DNA of 64,000 nucleotides, taken from assembly GCF_013314975.1 (NCBI RefSeq), contig NZ_JABTYH010000020.1, forward strand, positions 17,373 to 81,372, in the 5' to 3' direction. This document shows, in pieces, positions 37,025-44,841 of the stretch; position 1 is the stretch's first letter, and every line of letters begins with the position of its first letter. The notes below the pieces were generated by a model. That model searched no databases, was not told where the DNA came from, and saw only the letters and a list, made by a program, of their open reading frames with translations. The translations under genes and the position numbers were made by a program. This DNA comes from Pseudarthrobacter oxydans (GTDB lineage Bacteria > Actinomycetota > Actinomycetes > Actinomycetales > Micrococcaceae).

Positions 37025-37740
37025 CACAACGGCGGCTGAACGTACTGGTCACCGGCGGCAGCGGAGCGTCCGGCATTGCGGTGGCCCGCGCCCTCCGGGA
37101 AGCGGGCCACCGCGTCTTCACCGTGGGGTCGGACCAGGCCAGGATCAGTGCCGCGGCCGAACAGGCGGGCGACGGCGTTGCCCCCTTCGTGTGCGACCTC
37201 GCACGGATGGAGGAGGTACGCCAGCTGCGGGCCGAGGTCTCCGCTGCTGCCGGGCCGATGGATGCGGTGATCCACCTGGTGGGCGGCTGGCGGGGCGCGC
37301 GCGGCATCACGGACCAGACGGACGAGGACTGGGACTTCCTGGAGCGGGGAGCCATCACGACGCTCCGCAACGTCTCGCGCGTTTTTTACGACGACGTCGC
37401 CGCCTCCCCCGACGGCCGCTTCGCCATGGTGTCCTCCACCGCCGTCGCCAAGCCCTCGGCGGCGGCGGCCAGCTATGCCGCAGCGAAGGCAGCCGCGGAG
37501 GCCTGGACCATGGCCGTGGCGGACGGTTTCCGCCGGGACGCCGGCAAGGTCGACGGCGGCACGGCAGCCGCCGTCGTCCTGGTGGTCAAGGCCCTGGTGG
37601 ATGAGGGGCTGCGCCGCAGCCACCCGGAGCGTTCATTCCCGGGGGCGACGGACGTCGGGGACCTGGCGCGCGCCGTCGTCGGCCTCTTCCAGGCCCCTGC
37701 CGCGGAACTGAACGGCAGCCGGATGCTGCTGGCGCCCTGA
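37021..37740 (+). CDS. SDR-family oxidoreductase
   Basis: 239-aa short-chain dehydrogenase/reductase. Cofactor loop VLVTGGSGASGIAVA at the N-terminus, VIHLVGGW in place of the usual NNAG motif, MVSSTAV (catalytic Ser) and YAAAKAAAEAW (YxxxK). The GTG start overlaps the DUF6421 stop. Substrate unknown; coupling to DUF6421 suggests a shared pathway. Confidence 0.87.
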   Translation: MTQRRLNVLVTGGSGASGIAVARALREAGHRVFTVGSDQARISAAAEQAGDGVAPFVCDLARMEEVRQLRAEVSAAAGPMDAVIHLVGGWRGARGITDQTDEDWDFLERGAITTLRNVSRVFYDDVAASPDGRFAMVSSTAVAKPSAAAASYAAAKAAAEAWTMAVADGFRRDAGKVDGGTAAAVVLVVKALVDEGLRRSHPERSFPGATDVGDLARAVVGLFQAPAAELNGSRMLLAP

Positions 37741-37746
37741 CCTACC

Positions 37747-37752
37747 TAGACT
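37747..37752 (+). promoter_or_regulatory. TAGACT -10 box of the threonine aldolase gene
   Basis: TAGACT ends 6 nt before the GTG at 37759, predicting a leaderless message starting in the 18-nt gap after the SDR gene. Confidence 0.45.
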
Positions 37753-37758
37753 GAAAGC

Positions 37759-38856
37759 GTGAGCAAACCCATGACAACAACTGCTGAAACCGCCGCCGGG
37801 ATCCGCCTCCACGATCCGAACGTGCGGGGCTTCGCCTCGGACAACTATTCCGGGGTCCACCCGGAAGTCCTCGCGGCGCTGGCTGCCGCGAACGACGGCC
37901 ACCAGGTCTCCTACGGCGAGGACGACTACACAGCCAGGCTGCAGGAACTGATGGAGGAGCACTTCGGGCCCGGGATTGAGTGCTTTCCGGTCTTCAATGG
38001 CACCGGCGCGAACGTCCTCTCGCTGCAGTCGCTGCTCCCCCGCTGGGGGGCGGTGGTCTGTGCCTCAACGGCCCACATCAACATGGACGAAAACGGCGCC
38101 CCCGAGCGCGTCGGCGGCATCAAGCTGCTGCACGTTCCGACGCCCGACGGCAAGCTCACGCCCGAGCTCATTGACCGGGAGGCGTGGGGCTGGGGTGACG
38201 AGCACCGTGCCCAGCCGCTCGCCGTCTCCATTACCCAGACCACCGAGCTTGGCACCTGCTACACGCCGGAGGAGGTCCGCGCCATCGCCGACCACGTCCA
38301 TGCCCGGGGCATGAAGCTCCACATGGACGGTGCCAGGCTGGCCAACGCCGCGGCCCACCTCCAGGTTCCGCTGCGCGCCTTCACCCGCGACGCCGGCGTG
38401 GACATCCTGTCCTTCGGCGGAACCAAGAACGGCCTGCTCTTCGGTGAAGTGGTGGTGGCCCTGAACCCGGAAGCCGCGCACGGGCTCGTGTACCTGCGCA
38501 AGATGAACATGCAGCTGGCGTCCAAGATGCGCTTCATGTCCGCGCAGTTCATCGCGCTCCTGGAGGGTGACCTGTGGCTGCGCTCCGCCGCCCACGCCAA
38601 CGCCATGGCCGCCCGGCTCCGCGCCGCCGTCGACACCATCGACGGCGTCCAGCCCACCCAGAAGACCGAGTCCAATGGCGTGTTCGCCATCCTCCCCGAA
38701 GGCGTGGCTGACAGGCTGCGCACGTCCTTCCGCTTCTACGACTGGAATGAGGCTGCCAGGGAGGTCCGCTGGATGTGTTCCTTTGACACCACCGAGGAAG
38801 ACGTGGATACCTTTGCTGCCGCCATCCGCCGGGAACTCCGGCAGCGTGAGGGATGA
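37759..38856 (+). CDS. low-specificity L-threonine aldolase-like PLP enzyme
   Basis: 365-aa PLP-dependent beta-eliminating lyase/threonine aldolase family. Visible: FASDNYSGVHPEVLAAL, GEDDYTARLQELMEEHFG, FNGTGANVLSL, HMDGARLANAA (Asp to PLP nitrogen) and the Schiff-base lysine in ILSFGGTKNGLLFGE. It likely cleaves threonine or allo-threonine to glycine and acetaldehyde. GTG start; has its own -10 box just upstream. Confidence 0.92.
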   Translation: MSKPMTTTAETAAGIRLHDPNVRGFASDNYSGVHPEVLAALAAANDGHQVSYGEDDYTARLQELMEEHFGPGIECFPVFNGTGANVLSLQSLLPRWGAVVCASTAHINMDENGAPERVGGIKLLHVPTPDGKLTPELIDREAWGWGDEHRAQPLAVSITQTTELGTCYTPEEVRAIADHVHARGMKLHMDGARLANAAAHLQVPLRAFTRDAGVDILSFGGTKNGLLFGEVVVALNPEAAHGLVYLRKMNMQLASKMRFMSAQFIALLEGDLWLRSAAHANAMAARLRAAVDTIDGVQPTQKTESNGVFAILPEGVADRLRTSFRFYDWNEAAREVRWMCSFDTTEEDVDTFAAAIRRELRQREG

Positions 38857-38919
38857 CGCTGCGGGCACCAGGGCAGGGGGCGGGCGGCGAGCCTACCCGC
38901 CCGGCCCGGCCCGGTTGCG

Positions 38920-38925
38920 TAACCT
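38920..38925 (+). promoter_or_regulatory. TAACCT -10 box of DUF3000 gene
   Basis: TAACCT ends 6 nt before the GTG at 38932; no ribosome site fits unless GCGAAGG is used as one. Confidence 0.35.
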
Positions 38926-38931
38926 GCGAAG

Positions 38932-39582
38932 GTGAACGCACTTGACCAGGTTCCCCCGGAGTTTCTCCACGCCTTGGGAACCCTCAGGAAAGCCCAGTGC
39001 CGCCGGGAGCTCCGCCTGGCGGAGATTCCGGCGCCTGCCCGCCTGGCGCCATTTGCCGTGGCCCTCGGTGCCGAGGTTTATGCTCCCGGCGCCGGCACGG
39101 CCGGAACGCCGCTCCACGGCCCGGCTGCCATGGCACTGGCCGCCGCGTCGGGAACGGAAGACGACGGCGGCACGGAACTGGCAACGGGCCGCTTCATCCT
39201 CCTGCACGACCCGGACGGGTCGGAGGTCTGGGGCGGGGAGTTCCGCATCGTCACCTATATCCGCGCGGAACTGGAGCCCGAGATGGGCAACGATGAGATG
39301 CTCGGAACAGTCGCCTGGACCTGGCTCGTGGAGGCACTGGAAAACCACAAGGCACCGTACCGGGCAGCGGGCGGTACGGCCACGCGCGTCCTCTCCGAAA
39401 GCTTCGGCACCCTCTCGGAGCGTCCTGGTTCCATTGATATTGAACTCCGTGCCTCCTGGACGCCAGCCACATCCGATGTCAGGGCCCACCTCGAGGCGTG
39501 GTCGGATATGGTCTGCACGTTCGCCGGACTGCCGCCCCTGCCGGACGGCGTCACGCCGCTGACGCACCGGCGGCGGAACTGA
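38932..39582 (+). CDS. DUF3000-family protein
   Basis: 216-aa protein matching the actinobacterial DUF3000 family: PPEFLHALGTLRKAQCRREL at the N-terminus and a central VTYIRAELEPEMGNDEML with AWTWLVEALENH. Function unknown. It precedes RNase D here as in mycobacteria (Rv2680-Rv2681), a conserved pairing that suggests a link to RNA metabolism. GTG start chosen; the gene is soluble with no membrane segment. Confidence 0.85.
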   Translation: MNALDQVPPEFLHALGTLRKAQCRRELRLAEIPAPARLAPFAVALGAEVYAPGAGTAGTPLHGPAAMALAAASGTEDDGGTELATGRFILLHDPDGSEVWGGEFRIVTYIRAELEPEMGNDEMLGTVAWTWLVEALENHKAPYRAAGGTATRVLSESFGTLSERPGSIDIELRASWTPATSDVRAHLEAWSDMVCTFAGLPPLPDGVTPLTHRRRN

Positions 39583-39682
39583 GGGCCCTGGCCGGTGGCG
39601 CACAAAGGGCGCCCGGGGACGGAAGGCAGCACTTTGCAGGCCCGCACGATGTCCCGCACGCAGGCGCGGACCGGCCGGCCGG

Positions 39683-39688
39683 TAAACT
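39683..39688 (+). promoter_or_regulatory. TAAACT -10 box of rnd
   Basis: TAAACT ends 9 nt before the rnd ATG, giving a predicted leader of zero to three bases. Confidence 0.35.
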
Positions 39689-39697
39689 AAGGGCATC

Positions 39698-41032
39698 ATG
39701 ACCCCTAACATTCCGGATAACACCACGGCCGGCGTCCCGGCTGCTGATACCGCACCCCACATCACGGTGGAAGGCTTTGACAGCCCCGTCCCCGAAATCG
39801 TCGAACTTGCGGCACCACGGGACGGTGTTCCGCTGGTGATCGAAACGCAGTCCGGCCTGGAGCGCTGCGCTGCGGCCATAGCGGCAGGAACGGGGCCGGC
39901 TGGGGTTGACGCTGAGCGTGCTTCCGGTTTCCGGTACGGGCAGCGCGCTTTCCTGGTCCAGATCCGGCGTGAAGGCGCCGGTACCTGGCTGATCGACCCC
40001 GAGCCCTTTGGGAACCTGGACATCATCAATGACGCCCTGCGCGGCGTCGAGTGGATCCTGCACGCCGCAAGCCAGGACCTGCCCTGCCTCTCCGAACTGG
40101 GCATGTGGCCGGACAAACTCTTTGATACCGAACTCGCGGCACGGCTCGCCGGCCTCCCCCGTGTGGGACTCGCGGCCGTCATCGAACAGCTGCTGGGCTT
40201 CGGGCTGGCCAAGGAGCATTCGGCCGCCGACTGGTCCACCCGCCCCCTGCCCGAACCCTGGCTGCGGTATGCCGCACTGGACGTTGAGGTCCTGACGGAA
40301 CTACGGGAGGAGCTGATCGAACTCCTGGAGGCCGACGGCAAGCTGGAGTACGCCGAGCAGGAGTTCGCTGCGATCCTGGCCGCAGGACTGCCGCCGGCCC
40401 GCGTCGATCCCTGGCGGAAGACTTCAGGGCTCCACCAGATCCGGGACCGCCGGCAGCTTGCTGCCGTGCGGGAGCTGTGGCTGGAGCGGGACTCCCTGGC
40501 GCAGAAGCGGGACGTTGCGCCCGGGAGGCTGATCCCGGACTCTGCCCTGGTGGCCGCAGCCAAGGCGATGCCGTCCACGGTGCCGCAACTGCTGGGGACC
40601 AAGGGCTTCCACGGCCGGGCTGCCCAGCGGGAGGCTCCCCGCTGGCTGCGGTGCATCGCTGCAGCCCGGGACCTGGATGAGCTCCCGCCGCTGCACCTGC
40701 CCACCAATGCGCCACCCCCGCCGCGCGTGTGGGCCGACCGCGATCCGGCTGCAGCTGCCCGGCTGGCCACCGCCCGGCCGCTGCTGCAGGCGCGGGCCGA
40801 GGAGTTGAACCTGCCGCTGGAGAACCTGCTGACCCCTGACTACCTGCGGCGGGTGGCCTGGCGGCCACCGGCGGATGTCAGCGAGGACGCGATTGCCGCG
40901 GAACTGCGCGCACTGGGGGCACGGGACTGGCAGGTGGAACTGGCCGCCCCCCTCATCTCCGACGCGTTCCTGCACCCCCAGCCGCTGCCCGCCAAGGAAC
41001 CCAAAGCGGACGCAGCCCCGGCCGGCCAGTAG
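39698..41032 (+). CDS. rnd: ribonuclease D (HRDC domain)
   Basis: 444-aa 3'-5' exoribonuclease for tRNA 3' trimming. DEDD exonuclease domain with GVDAERASGFRYGQ (the usual D-x-E region), HAASQDLPCLSELG and YAALDVEVLTEL; a C-terminal HRDC-type helical domain follows (from about residue 230). Immediately downstream is the 32-bp repeat array. The 4-residue VDAE differs slightly from the common VDTE. Confidence 0.92.
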   Translation: MTPNIPDNTTAGVPAADTAPHITVEGFDSPVPEIVELAAPRDGVPLVIETQSGLERCAAAIAAGTGPAGVDAERASGFRYGQRAFLVQIRREGAGTWLIDPEPFGNLDIINDALRGVEWILHAASQDLPCLSELGMWPDKLFDTELAARLAGLPRVGLAAVIEQLLGFGLAKEHSAADWSTRPLPEPWLRYAALDVEVLTELREELIELLEADGKLEYAEQEFAAILAAGLPPARVDPWRKTSGLHQIRDRRQLAAVRELWLERDSLAQKRDVAPGRLIPDSALVAAAKAMPSTVPQLLGTKGFHGRAAQREAPRWLRCIAAARDLDELPPLHLPTNAPPPPRVWADRDPAAAARLATARPLLQARAEELNLPLENLLTPDYLRRVAWRPPADVSEDAIAAELRALGARDWQVELAAPLISDAFLHPQPLPAKEPKADAAPAGQ

Positions 41033-41052
41033 CCGCAGCCAACAACTCCCCA

Positions 41053-41284
41053 AACGCTCTCTCACTCAATGCCGGTCCAACCCAAACGCTCTCTCACTCA
41101 ATGCCGGTCCAACCCAAACGCTCTCTCACTCGATGCCGGTCCAACCCAAACGCTCTCTCACTCGATGCGTGTCCAACCCCAACGCTCTCTCACTCGATGC
41201 GCTTTTTGGCGGCGCTCTCTCGCTGTACTTGAGGATCAAAGTGAGAGAGCGTTTGCCAATACGATGCATTAAGTGAGAGAGCGT
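41053..41284. repeat. 32-bp tandem repeat array with two inverted copies
   Basis: The motif AACGCTCTCTCACT recurs with an exact 32-nt period at 41053, 41085, 41117, 41149 and 41181, the intervening 18 nt (CNATGCCGGTCCAACCC) also being repeated, so these are tandem units. A degenerate sixth unit lies near 41211, and two inverted copies (AGTGAGAGAGCGT) start at 41240 and 41272, again 32 nt apart. The 14-bp arms of opposite copies can pair. It fills most of the 375-nt rnd-fadA gap. Confidence 0.9.
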
Positions 41285-41303
41285 CCCCATCAAAACGGGG
41301 GCC

Positions 41304-41332
41304 TTGCGGGCTAAGTTACTCACGAGTAACAT
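41304..41332 (+). promoter_or_regulatory. fadAB promoter overlapped by palindromic operator
   Basis: TTGCGG (41304-41309), 17 nt, TAACAT (41327-41332). Inside it the 16-bp palindrome GTTACTCACGAGTAAC (41315-41330) covers the spacer and the -10, the usual position for a TetR-type repressor site. Acyl-CoA-responsive control of beta-oxidation is an inference. Confidence 0.65.
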
Positions 41333-41407
41333 CGAAGGTATTGCCGCCAGGCTGGCTGCCGCATCCCGGCATGCATCCGGCGCCTACGTCTCGATGAGGA
41401 GTTATAC

Positions 41408-42685
41408 GTGAGCCACCAGGAAAGCGGCGCATCCATGCGCACTGTCCGGGACGTCGTCTTTGTGGACGGCCTCCGCACACCGTTCGGCAGGGCCGGGGAA
41501 AAGGGCATCTACGCGGGCACCCGGGCTGATGACTTGATGGTGAAATGCATCCGCGAACTGCTGCGCCGCAACCCCTCGTTGCCGCCGGAACGGATTGATG
41601 AGGTGGCGATCGCTGCCACCACCCAGACCGGAGACCAGGGCCTTACCCTGGGCCGGACCGCCGCGCTGCTGGCCGGCCTGCCCAGGACGGTCCCCGGCTT
41701 CGCAATCGACCGGATGTGCGCAGGGGCCATGACTGCGGTGACGGCTGTGGCCGGCGGAATCAGTTTCGGAGCCTATGACGTGGCGGTGGCAGGGGGCGTG
41801 GAGCATATGGGCAACCACCCCATGGGTTCAGGCGCTGATCCGAATCCGCGTTTCATGTCCGAGCGGCTGGTGGACCCCGCCGCCCTCAATATGGGGAACA
41901 CCGCAGAGAACCTGCACGACCGCTTCCCGTCCATCACCAAGGAACGCACGGACGCGTATGCCGTAGCCTCCCAGGACAAATATGAGGCCGCCCGCCGCGA
42001 CGGCCGCATCCAGCCGGACCTGGTTCCGGTGGCAGCCATGAAGCCCGGCCAGGGCTGGACGCTCCATACCGTGGACGAGCCGCCGCGGCCCGGCACCTCC
42101 CTGGCTGACCTCGCCGGCCTCCGCACCCCGTTCCGGGCGCACGGGCGGGTCACTGCGGGTAACGCCGCGGGCCTGAACGACGGCGCAACCGCCGCTGTCC
42201 TGGCATCGTCCGACGCGGCGGCGGAGCTTGGACTGCCGGTCAGGATGCGCCTGGTCAGCTACGCCTACGCGGGCGTTGAACCGGAAGTCATGGGCATCGG
42301 CCCGGTGCCGGCCACCGAGAAGGCCCTGAAGAACGCAGGGCTGGCTATCGGGGACATCGGCCTCTTTGAGATCAACGAAGCTTTTGCCGTCCAGGTACTG
42401 AGCTTCCTGGAGCACTTTGGCATTGCCGACGACGACCCCCGGGTCAACCGCTACGGTGGCGCCATCGCGGTGGGCCACCCGCTGGCCTCCTCCGGCGTGC
42501 GGCTGATGACCCAGCTGGCCCGGCAGTTCGAGGAGGACCCTTCCGTCCGGTACGGCATCACCACCATGTGTGTTGGCCTTGGCATGGGCGCCACGGTGGT
42601 CTGGGAAAACCCCCACCACGCCGACTACAGCGGAGCCCGGCCGGCAAACTCCACCACCCACACCGTTTCCGAAGGAGCCGCATGA
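41408..42685 (+). CDS. fadA: acetyl-CoA C-acyltransferase (3-ketoacyl-CoA thiolase)
   Basis: Last step of beta-oxidation, cleaving 3-ketoacyl-CoA with CoA. 425 aa. The acylation cysteine is in AIDRMCAGAMTAV; the C-terminal motifs EINEAFAVQVL, NRYGGAIAVGHPLASSG and TTMCVGLGMGAT supply the catalytic His and Cys. GTG start has GAGGAG 6 nt before it; ATG 10 codons in is an alternative. Overlaps fadB by 4 nt and follows a palindromic operator. Confidence 0.95.
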   Translation: MSHQESGASMRTVRDVVFVDGLRTPFGRAGEKGIYAGTRADDLMVKCIRELLRRNPSLPPERIDEVAIAATTQTGDQGLTLGRTAALLAGLPRTVPGFAIDRMCAGAMTAVTAVAGGISFGAYDVAVAGGVEHMGNHPMGSGADPNPRFMSERLVDPAALNMGNTAENLHDRFPSITKERTDAYAVASQDKYEAARRDGRIQPDLVPVAAMKPGQGWTLHTVDEPPRPGTSLADLAGLRTPFRAHGRVTAGNAAGLNDGATAAVLASSDAAAELGLPVRMRLVSYAYAGVEPEVMGIGPVPATEKALKNAGLAIGDIGLFEINEAFAVQVLSFLEHFGIADDDPRVNRYGGAIAVGHPLASSGVRLMTQLARQFEEDPSVRYGITTMCVGLGMGATVVWENPHHADYSGARPANSTTHTVSEGAA

Positions 42686-44841
42686 GCGCCGAAGATTTCA
42701 CCCGACTTGCCGACCTGTTCCCCAACGAAACAGTGACGCATTCCTACGTCCAGGACATCGAACTGCCCGCACCGGCCGGGAAGCAAAGCCCGGGCACGTT
42801 CGCCCTCATCACCTTGGACAACGGCCTGGACCATTCCAAGCCCACCACTCTGGGGCCCAACACGCTCGTGGAGCTCGGCAAGGTCCTGGAAGGTCTGCGG
42901 GAACGCGCTGACCGGGGTGAGATCGTCGGCGTCGGAATAACCGGCAAGCCCTACTACCTGGTGGCGGGCGCCGACCTGTCCGCCGTCAAGAACCTGGACC
43001 AGCGCGAGCACGGGCTGTGGATGGCGCAGTTGGGCCACGACGTGTACAGCACGCTGGCCGGCCTGGGCGTCCCCAGCTTCGCGTTCATCAACGGCGCGGC
43101 ACTGGGCGGAGGGCTGGAGATTGCCCTCCAGTCCACCTACCGCACGGTCTCCACCGGGGCGGGCGCACTTGCGCTGCCGGAGGCCGTCCTGGGCCTGGTC
43201 CCGGGCTGGGGCGGCGTGTACATCCTGCCGCGCCTCATCGGCCCGGAAAACGCCGTGAAGGTAATGATTGAAAACCCGCTTAGCAACAACAAGACCCTGA
43301 CCGGGGCCCAGGCGTTCGGCCTCGGCATCGCGGACGCCCTGTTCGAGCCGGCAGATTTCCTGGAGCAGTCCCTTGCGTGGGCGGCCGGCGTCATTTCCGG
43401 CGCCGTGGTTCCGGAAAGGGCAAACGCCGTCGATCCCGCCGATGCGGCGACCGCTGCACAGTGGGATGCTGCCGTCAAGGCCGGCCGGGCCTTCGTTGAC
43501 GCGAAGACGTCCAATGCGGCGCCGGCGCCGGGGAAGGTCCTGGACATCCTCGAGGCAAACCGCACCATGACCCAGGCGGAATCCGCTGCCCTCGAATGCG
43601 AAACCCTCGCCGACCTCATGCAGACCGACGAGTTCCGTGCCACCGTGTACGCGTTCCTGGACCTCGTCCAGAAGCGCTCCAAGCGCCCCGCAGGCGCCCC
43701 GGACCGCAAGCTCGCCCGTCCTGTCACGAAGGTGGGCGTTGTTGGCGCGGGCCTGATGGCCAGCCAGCTGGCACTCCTCTTTGCCCGCCAGCTCAAGGTC
43801 CCCGTGGTGATGACGGACATCGACCAGGCCCGGGTGGACAAGGGCGTGGGCTATGTCCATGCCGAGGTGGACAAGCTGCTGGACAGGAAGCGCATCAGCC
43901 AGGACGCTGCCAACCGGACCAAGGCCCTGGTGACGGGGTCTGTGTCCAAGGACGCTTTCGCTGACGCCGACTTTGTGATCGAAGCCGTCTTCGAAGAGCT
44001 GAACGTCAAGAAGCAGGTTTTTGCGGAACTCGAGGCTATCGTCTCACCCGACTGCATCCTGGCCACGAACACCTCGTCACTGTCCGTCACTGCCATGGCG
44101 GAGGACCTGCAGCACCCCGGGCGCGTCGTGGGCTTCCACTTCTTCAACCCGGTGGCCGTGATGCCGCTGCTGGAAATCGTCCGCGCCCCCAGGACAGACG
44201 ACGCCGTGCTCGCAACCGCCTTCGAGCTGGCCAAGGGACTGAGAAAGACGGCTGTGCTGGTCAAGGACGCCGCCGCGTTCGTGGTCAACCGCATCCTGCT
44301 CCGGCTGATGGGAGAGGTGACGGCAGCGTTTGACGAGGGCACCCCCGCTGAGGTGGCGGACAACGCCCTGCGGCCCATGGGCCTGCCCATGACGCCCTTC
44401 ACCCTCGGCGCCATGGTGGGGCTCCCCGTAGCCCAGCACGTCCAGGAGTCGCTGCACGCTGCCTTCGGCGAACGCTTCGCCGTGTCTGCCAACCTGCAGA
44501 AGCTCATCGACAACGGCGTGAAGAGCCTGTGGGCAACAGGACCGGACGGTTCGCAGGAAATCCCGGAGTCCACGCTGGCGCTGATGTCCTTCGGCACCTC
44601 CCCTTCAACGTCGGAGCAGGTGCTGCGGCGCACGCAGGATGCCCTGGCGGAGGAAATCGGCCTCATGCTCGCCGAGGGTGTGGTTGCCGCTCCCGAGGAC
44701 ATCGACCTCTGCATGATCCTGGGCGCGGGCTGGCCCATGTTCCTGGGCGGCATCACCCCCTACCTCGACAGGGTAGGTGCCTCAGAGCGCGTCAACGGAC
44801 GGCGCTTCCTGCCGCCGGGAGTGGCATCGCGCCCTGCCTGA
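42682..44841 (+). CDS. fadB: trifunctional-type enoyl-CoA hydratase/3-hydroxyacyl-CoA dehydrogenase
   Basis: 719 aa multifunctional beta-oxidation protein. N-terminal crotonase domain (residues ~1-300): AGADLSAVKNL, NGAALGGGLEIALQ (oxyanion/active site) and EAVLGLVPGWGGVYILP. Then the NAD-binding dehydrogenase (VGVVGAGLMASQLALLFA near residue 353, FHFFNPVAVMPLLEIV) and its C-terminal dimerisation part. Start ATG in an ATGA overlap with fadA. Ends flush against convergent ecfA. Confidence 0.95.
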   Translation: MSAEDFTRLADLFPNETVTHSYVQDIELPAPAGKQSPGTFALITLDNGLDHSKPTTLGPNTLVELGKVLEGLRERADRGEIVGVGITGKPYYLVAGADLSAVKNLDQREHGLWMAQLGHDVYSTLAGLGVPSFAFINGAALGGGLEIALQSTYRTVSTGAGALALPEAVLGLVPGWGGVYILPRLIGPENAVKVMIENPLSNNKTLTGAQAFGLGIADALFEPADFLEQSLAWAAGVISGAVVPERANAVDPADAATAAQWDAAVKAGRAFVDAKTSNAAPAPGKVLDILEANRTMTQAESAALECETLADLMQTDEFRATVYAFLDLVQKRSKRPAGAPDRKLARPVTKVGVVGAGLMASQLALLFARQLKVPVVMTDIDQARVDKGVGYVHAEVDKLLDRKRISQDAANRTKALVTGSVSKDAFADADFVIEAVFEELNVKKQVFAELEAIVSPDCILATNTSSLSVTAMAEDLQHPGRVVGFHFFNPVAVMPLLEIVRAPRTDDAVLATAFELAKGLRKTAVLVKDAAAFVVNRILLRLMGEVTAAFDEGTPAEVADNALRPMGLPMTPFTLGAMVGLPVAQHVQESLHAAFGERFAVSANLQKLIDNGVKSLWATGPDGSQEIPESTLALMSFGTSPSTSEQVLRRTQDALAEEIGLMLAEGVVAAPEDIDLCMILGAGWPMFLGGITPYLDRVGASERVNGRRFLPPGVASRPA

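Noticed and set aside
41053..41284. CRISPR array
   Set aside because: The regular 32-nt spacing looks CRISPR-like, but the intervening bases are repeated as well, two copies are inverted, and there are no cas genes.
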